From Patescibacteria group bacterium (GTDB lineage: Bacteria > Patescibacteriota > Minisyncoccia > Phycocordibacterales > GWA1-40-21): a stretch of 16,632 bases of DNA. The DNA lies in the NCBI GenBank assembly GCA_018971765.1, contig JAGXAA010000014.1, positions 1 through 16,632 of the forward strand. Direction: 5' to 3'. Under the pieces are notes generated by a model. The model was not told the DNA's origin. It was given only the letters and a program-made list of their open reading frames with translations, and did not search any database. This document shows positions 14,252-16,632 of this stretch, one piece after another (position 1 is the first letter of the stretch; the number at the start of each line of letters is the position of its first letter). Position numbers and translations under genes: made by a program.

Positions 14252-14667
14252 AATTTCTTGCGACGATTTTATTGATGGGGTTTATGGGGATGGCGCTATT
14301 TGGCCTCATCGGAATGACTCATCAGATGTCGGGACACTCCGGCTCTGATTGCCTGGCTTCTTTTGTCGTCGGCAATATTATTTGCCCGGACGGAAATGAT
14401 TCTTTTTCCTACGCTTTTTATCACATTCAAGCTTATCAGTTTTTTGGGAACGCGTTCATAAGTTCGTTCGCGGCAATTTCTGCCGTTATCGCTTTGGCAT
14501 TTGTTCTGGCTTTTATTTTTATAGAAATTGATAATCGGCTCGTTTTGAAAAGCCAGATTTTCTATCTCAAGAAAAGATTTTCTGAAATTATTGACTCTCT
14601 GATTTCAAGCCGCGGCAATTTCATTCGATGGCTCTCATTATTAGAAAATAGTCCCTCTGCAAGATAA
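14248..14667 (+). CDS. Small membrane protein with clustered His/Cys residues
   Basis: The 139-residue product has an N-terminal membrane segment (about 3-23), an extracytoplasmic stretch (24-68) and a second membrane segment (about 70-93), then a basic cytoplasmic tail (100-139). The external loop holds H25, H30, C35, C46 and H59 in a THQMSGHSGSDC ... ICPDG ... FYHIQAYQFF arrangement. I associate this layout with short membrane proteins of CPR genomes that I cannot name; the residues could bind a metal or form a C35-C46 disulfide. The start overlaps the preceding ORF as ATGA. It ends immediately before a strong hairpin. Context with the downstream propeller protein suggests an envelope or redox/metal function, which is inference only. 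Confidence 0.7.
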   Translation: MKFLATILLMGFMGMALFGLIGMTHQMSGHSGSDCLASFVVGNIICPDGNDSFSYAFYHIQAYQFFGNAFISSFAAISAVIALAFVLAFIFIEIDNRLVLKSQIFYLKKRFSEIIDSLISSRGNFIRWLSLLENSPSAR

Positions 14668-14716
14668 CGGCAAAAGAATCTGACTCGCATACTGGTGGTC
14701 AAAATTCTTTTGCCGT
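14667..14716 (+). repeat. 13-bp perfect inverted repeat directly after the small membrane gene
   Basis: ACGGCAAAAGAAT (14667-14679) pairs exactly with ATTCTTTTGCCGT (14704-14716). TGAC/GTCA (14681-14684 with 14698-14701) continues the stem after a small internal loop. The arm begins at the last base of the stop codon. No U-run follows directly, so it may protect the mRNA end or act together with the terminator just downstream. Confidence 0.75.
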
Positions 14717-14718
14717 AC

Positions 14719-14750
14719 AAAACCGTTTTTTAACTAACACGGTTTTTTAT
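14719..14750 (+). terminator. Rho-independent terminator
   Basis: AAAACCGT (14719-14726) pairs with ACGGTTTT (14739-14746), a 12-nt loop between, followed by TT. Because the left arm starts with an A-run it could work in both directions. It separates the small-ORF transcript from the propeller gene. Confidence 0.75.
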
Positions 14751-14786
14751 TTGTTTGTTAATTCACTAATCTAATCTTAAAATAAA

Positions 14787-16412
14787 ATGAAAACAAAAAT
14801 TATTGCGGCGATATTCGTCCTTACGGTTTTGGCGGGATTGATTTTCCTGCCGTCCGACAAGAGCAAAGAAGCGGCAAAAAATTCGGGGACAAAAATCCAA
14901 GACAAAATTTATGTGGCGGTGGAGGGAGCGGGTGAAATAGCGGTTATCAGCGTTAAAGACAAAACCGTCATAAAAAAGATCGACCTTTCGGACGAAATCA
15001 ACGGAATGAAAATCGGCTTTATGCCTCACAATGTCCAAGTCGCGCCGGATAATAAAACTGTCTGGGTGACGGCGAATGCTAATGACAAAGCTATGAAAAT
15101 GTCTTTTCGATTTGTGCCGAGAGCTCAAGCCGATGAGGGGCGCGGCGAGAAAGCCGGAATGAAAGTCAATGACGAAGTTATTGTCATCGACCCTCTCACG
15201 GATAAAATAATCAAAAGGATTGAAATAGGATCGGATTTGCATCTTTCCCATGTCGTTTTGACTCCGGATTTCAATTACGCCATAGTCGCTTCGCAAGCGA
15301 AAGGAATAATTTACAAGATCAACGCCAAAACTTACGAAATTGAAAAAGAAATAAATACTGAAAAAGGCGGGGAGCCGCACGGACTCCGAATTTCTCCCGA
15401 CGGCAAGACGGCTTATATCGCAATGCTTGGAGGTAAGAGTTTGGGAATTCTTGATATAGGGAAAATGAACCTGTCTTATGTTCCGCTCAAAGGGGCGGCG
15501 GTGCAGACGGGTGTGACACCGGACGGAAAATACGCTTTGGCTTCGATTTACGATGCGAAAAGTCTAGCAGTCTACGAAATCGCCTCCGGCAAATTGGCTT
15601 ATGTTGACCTGCCGAAAGAAGCGAAAGGACCGGTGCAAATTTATCCGACTCCCGACTCCCGTTTTGTTTATGTCGCCGATCAAGGATATTATTTCAATCA
15701 GCCCGCCGGCAATTCGATCTACAAGATAGACTTGCAGGAGATGAAAGTGGCGGAGACTATCAAGGGAGGAAACGCTCCGCACGGAGTGGTGGTTTCCCAA
15801 GACGGAAAATTTGCCTATGTGACAAATCTCTTAAGCGATGACCTGTCCGTGATTGATGCTGATACGGGAAAAGAAGTCGCTAGAATAAAAGTAGGCAAGA
15901 CGCCGAACGGAGTGAGTTTGTTTTACGGCGAGGGGCTGTTCGTATCAAAAAATAACAGCGAAAAAGATCGATTGATGATAAAAGAGACAAATCTTAATCT
16001 TGGCAATGCTTCAAAAAGCGAAATTGTTTCCCGCAAAGGAATTCACTGGCATCCGGAATTGAAAGTCATTATCAAGGGCGAGGCAATCACAATTCCCGCA
16101 AATATCGGCATTGGCAAACAATACGCAGACTACCCGTTCTATGATCCGATGATGTCAATGACCGATATGCATACGCACGACGCTTCCGGAACGCTCCATT
16201 GGGAAGTAATGCAAGGACCTGTTAAAAAGGAGGAGGTGCGCCTATCGGCCTTCTTTGCGACATGGGGAAAGAAGTTTGATGAAAATTGCATCTTTGAATT
16301 CTGCAACGGGAAGGAGGGAAGAGTTAAGATGTTCGTGAACGGCAAAGAGAATACGGAGTTCCAAAATTATCAAGTGAATAACAAAGATAAAATTGAAATC
16401 CGCTATGAATGA
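14787..16412 (+). CDS. Membrane-anchored YVTN-type beta-propeller fused to a C-terminal HWHP/HTHD/CxxxxC domain
   Basis: The 541-residue protein starts with one membrane segment (about 4-21), so the rest lies outside the cytoplasm. Residues 40-390 are a seven-bladed-type propeller built from repeats of the form PHGxxxSPDGKxAYVxN: PHNVQVAPDNK (80-90), PHGLRISPDGK (197-207), GVTPDGKYA (242-250), TPDSRFVYVAD (288-298) and PHGVVVSQDGKFAYVTN (331-347). Such propellers are common in exported binding proteins and in denitrification enzymes. Residues 415-541 form a separate domain with HWHP (420-423), MHTHD (461-465), H471, WGKKFDENCIFEFCNG (493-508; C501 and C506) and MFVNGKEN (515-522). I recall this domain in other CPR proteins without an assigned function; the His/Cys set suggests metal binding. 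It stands alone behind a terminator. Confidence 0.8.
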   Translation: MKTKIIAAIFVLTVLAGLIFLPSDKSKEAAKNSGTKIQDKIYVAVEGAGEIAVISVKDKTVIKKIDLSDEINGMKIGFMPHNVQVAPDNKTVWVTANANDKAMKMSFRFVPRAQADEGRGEKAGMKVNDEVIVIDPLTDKIIKRIEIGSDLHLSHVVLTPDFNYAIVASQAKGIIYKINAKTYEIEKEINTEKGGEPHGLRISPDGKTAYIAMLGGKSLGILDIGKMNLSYVPLKGAAVQTGVTPDGKYALASIYDAKSLAVYEIASGKLAYVDLPKEAKGPVQIYPTPDSRFVYVADQGYYFNQPAGNSIYKIDLQEMKVAETIKGGNAPHGVVVSQDGKFAYVTNLLSDDLSVIDADTGKEVARIKVGKTPNGVSLFYGEGLFVSKNNSEKDRLMIKETNLNLGNASKSEIVSRKGIHWHPELKVIIKGEAITIPANIGIGKQYADYPFYDPMMSMTDMHTHDASGTLHWEVMQGPVKKEEVRLSAFFATWGKKFDENCIFEFCNGKEGRVKMFVNGKENTEFQNYQVNNKDKIEIRYE

Positions 16413-16420
16413 TCTATAAT
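16393..16420 (+). promoter_or_regulatory. Promoter of the right-edge gene, with an overlapping inverted repeat
   Basis: TTGAAA (16393-16398) and perfect TATAAT (16415-16420) are 16 bases apart; the -35 lies inside the propeller gene. Transcription would begin near 16427, about 8 nt before the ATG at 16435. ATAATG (16416-16421) and CATTAT (16431-16436) form a 6-bp inverted repeat linking the -10 box to the start codon. Confidence 0.6.
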
Positions 16421-16434
16421 GAAGCATAAACATT

Positions 16435-16632
16435 ATGAAAAAAACAAAATTAACGCAAACGGAAATTCTTCTTATTTCTCTAGTTGCTATTATTGCCTTA
16501 CTTTACGCCTATGAGACTTTTGTCGGGAAGAATTATCAAAAGTTAGCCATTAAGAGCGATAAAACGGCGAAAATTCTTGAAGAAAATTATTCTCAAAAAA
16601 TTATTCCCGACATCGGAGTTATTTTGCCGGTG
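16435..16632 (+). CDS. N-terminal part of a membrane-anchored protein of unknown function
   Basis: The frame runs from an ATG at 16435 to the right edge, giving 66 residues with no stop. A short basic N-terminus is followed by a hydrophobic segment (about 11-27: ILLISLVAIIALLYAYE), then a lysine-rich, probably helical external stretch and IIPDIGVILPV at the cut. This is a signal-anchor topology, as in the preceding propeller protein. It has its own promoter, 22 nt after the propeller stop. The family cannot be named from this fragment. Confidence 0.7.
   Translation, partial: MKKTKLTQTEILLISLVAIIALLYAYETFVGKNYQKLAIKSDKTAKILEENYSQKIIPDIGVILPV

Noticed and set aside
14766..15380. 204-codon minus-strand frame opposite the propeller gene
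   Set aside because: It is antisense to a well-supported propeller domain, its translation is arginine/phenylalanine-rich with no motif, and it has no promoter of its own.
1..16632. CRISPR array, rRNA or prophage genes
   Set aside because: No regularly spaced repeats with unique spacers, no rRNA-like sequence and no phage structural or integrase motif were seen.
1..16632. Recoded TGA (glycine) genetic code as in Gracilibacteria
   Set aside because: Several full-length genes end at TGA exactly where the family ends and where the next gene begins (fcl, glycosyltransferase, ligase).

Overview
The window looks like a chromosomal segment from a small-genome bacterium, most likely a Candidate Phyla Radiation (Patescibacteria, Parcubacteria-like) member. 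The reasons are an AT-leaning, variable composition, tightly packed and overlapping genes, a scarcity of clear Shine-Dalgarno sites, a very long O-antigen-ligase-like protein with a TPR-like tail, and a C-terminal HWHP/HTHD/CxxxxC domain that I associate from memory with CPR genomes. TGA is used as a stop (for example the fcl, glycosyltransferase and ligase genes), so this is not the recoded Gracilibacteria/Absconditabacteria lineage. The lineage is an inference from gene content; no rRNA or tRNA gene is present to confirm it.

Layout. Bases 1-62 hold the start of a minus-strand gene that runs off the left edge (possibly a mobile-element protein). Bases 63-297 are non-coding and contain two inverted repeats. 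Bases 298-11510 are one unbroken minus-strand run of eleven genes, with gaps of 0-32 nt and several overlaps, that reads as a surface-polysaccharide operon. Transcription order: an excisionase/MerR-like HTH protein, gmd and fcl (GDP-mannose to GDP-L-fucose), wzm and wzt (ABC exporter of a finished glycan), a zinc-ribbon methyltransferase, a GT-B-like glycosyltransferase, a small methyltransferase, a DegT/DnrJ-type sugar aminotransferase, an FkbM methyltransferase, a NeuA-like CMP-sugar synthetase and a class IV aminotransferase. A near-perfect promoter overlaid by three 10-bp-phased direct repeats sits at 11517-11553.

Divergent from that operon, 11606-13813 encodes a polytopic O-antigen ligase/polymerase-like protein with a TPR-like C-terminus, so synthesis, export and transfer of a glycan appear to be encoded side by side. 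Between 13810 and 13970 lies a promoter-hairpin-terminator arrangement that could be a small RNA, followed by another promoter. Bases 13970-14667 carry two overlapping small ORFs, the second a membrane protein with His/Cys residues. After a strong terminator region, 14787-16412 encodes an anchored YVTN-type beta-propeller fused to the HWHP/HTHD/CxxxxC domain. Another membrane-anchored protein starts at 16435 behind its own promoter and is cut by the right edge.

The most striking signals are (1) an abrupt GC drop inside wzt at about 7800, exactly between the conserved ATPase core and the glycan-specific C-terminal half, marking a cassette boundary; (2) the phased repeats and apparently leaderless start of the HTH regulator gene; and (3) the envelope module at 14248-16632 with its propeller fusion.
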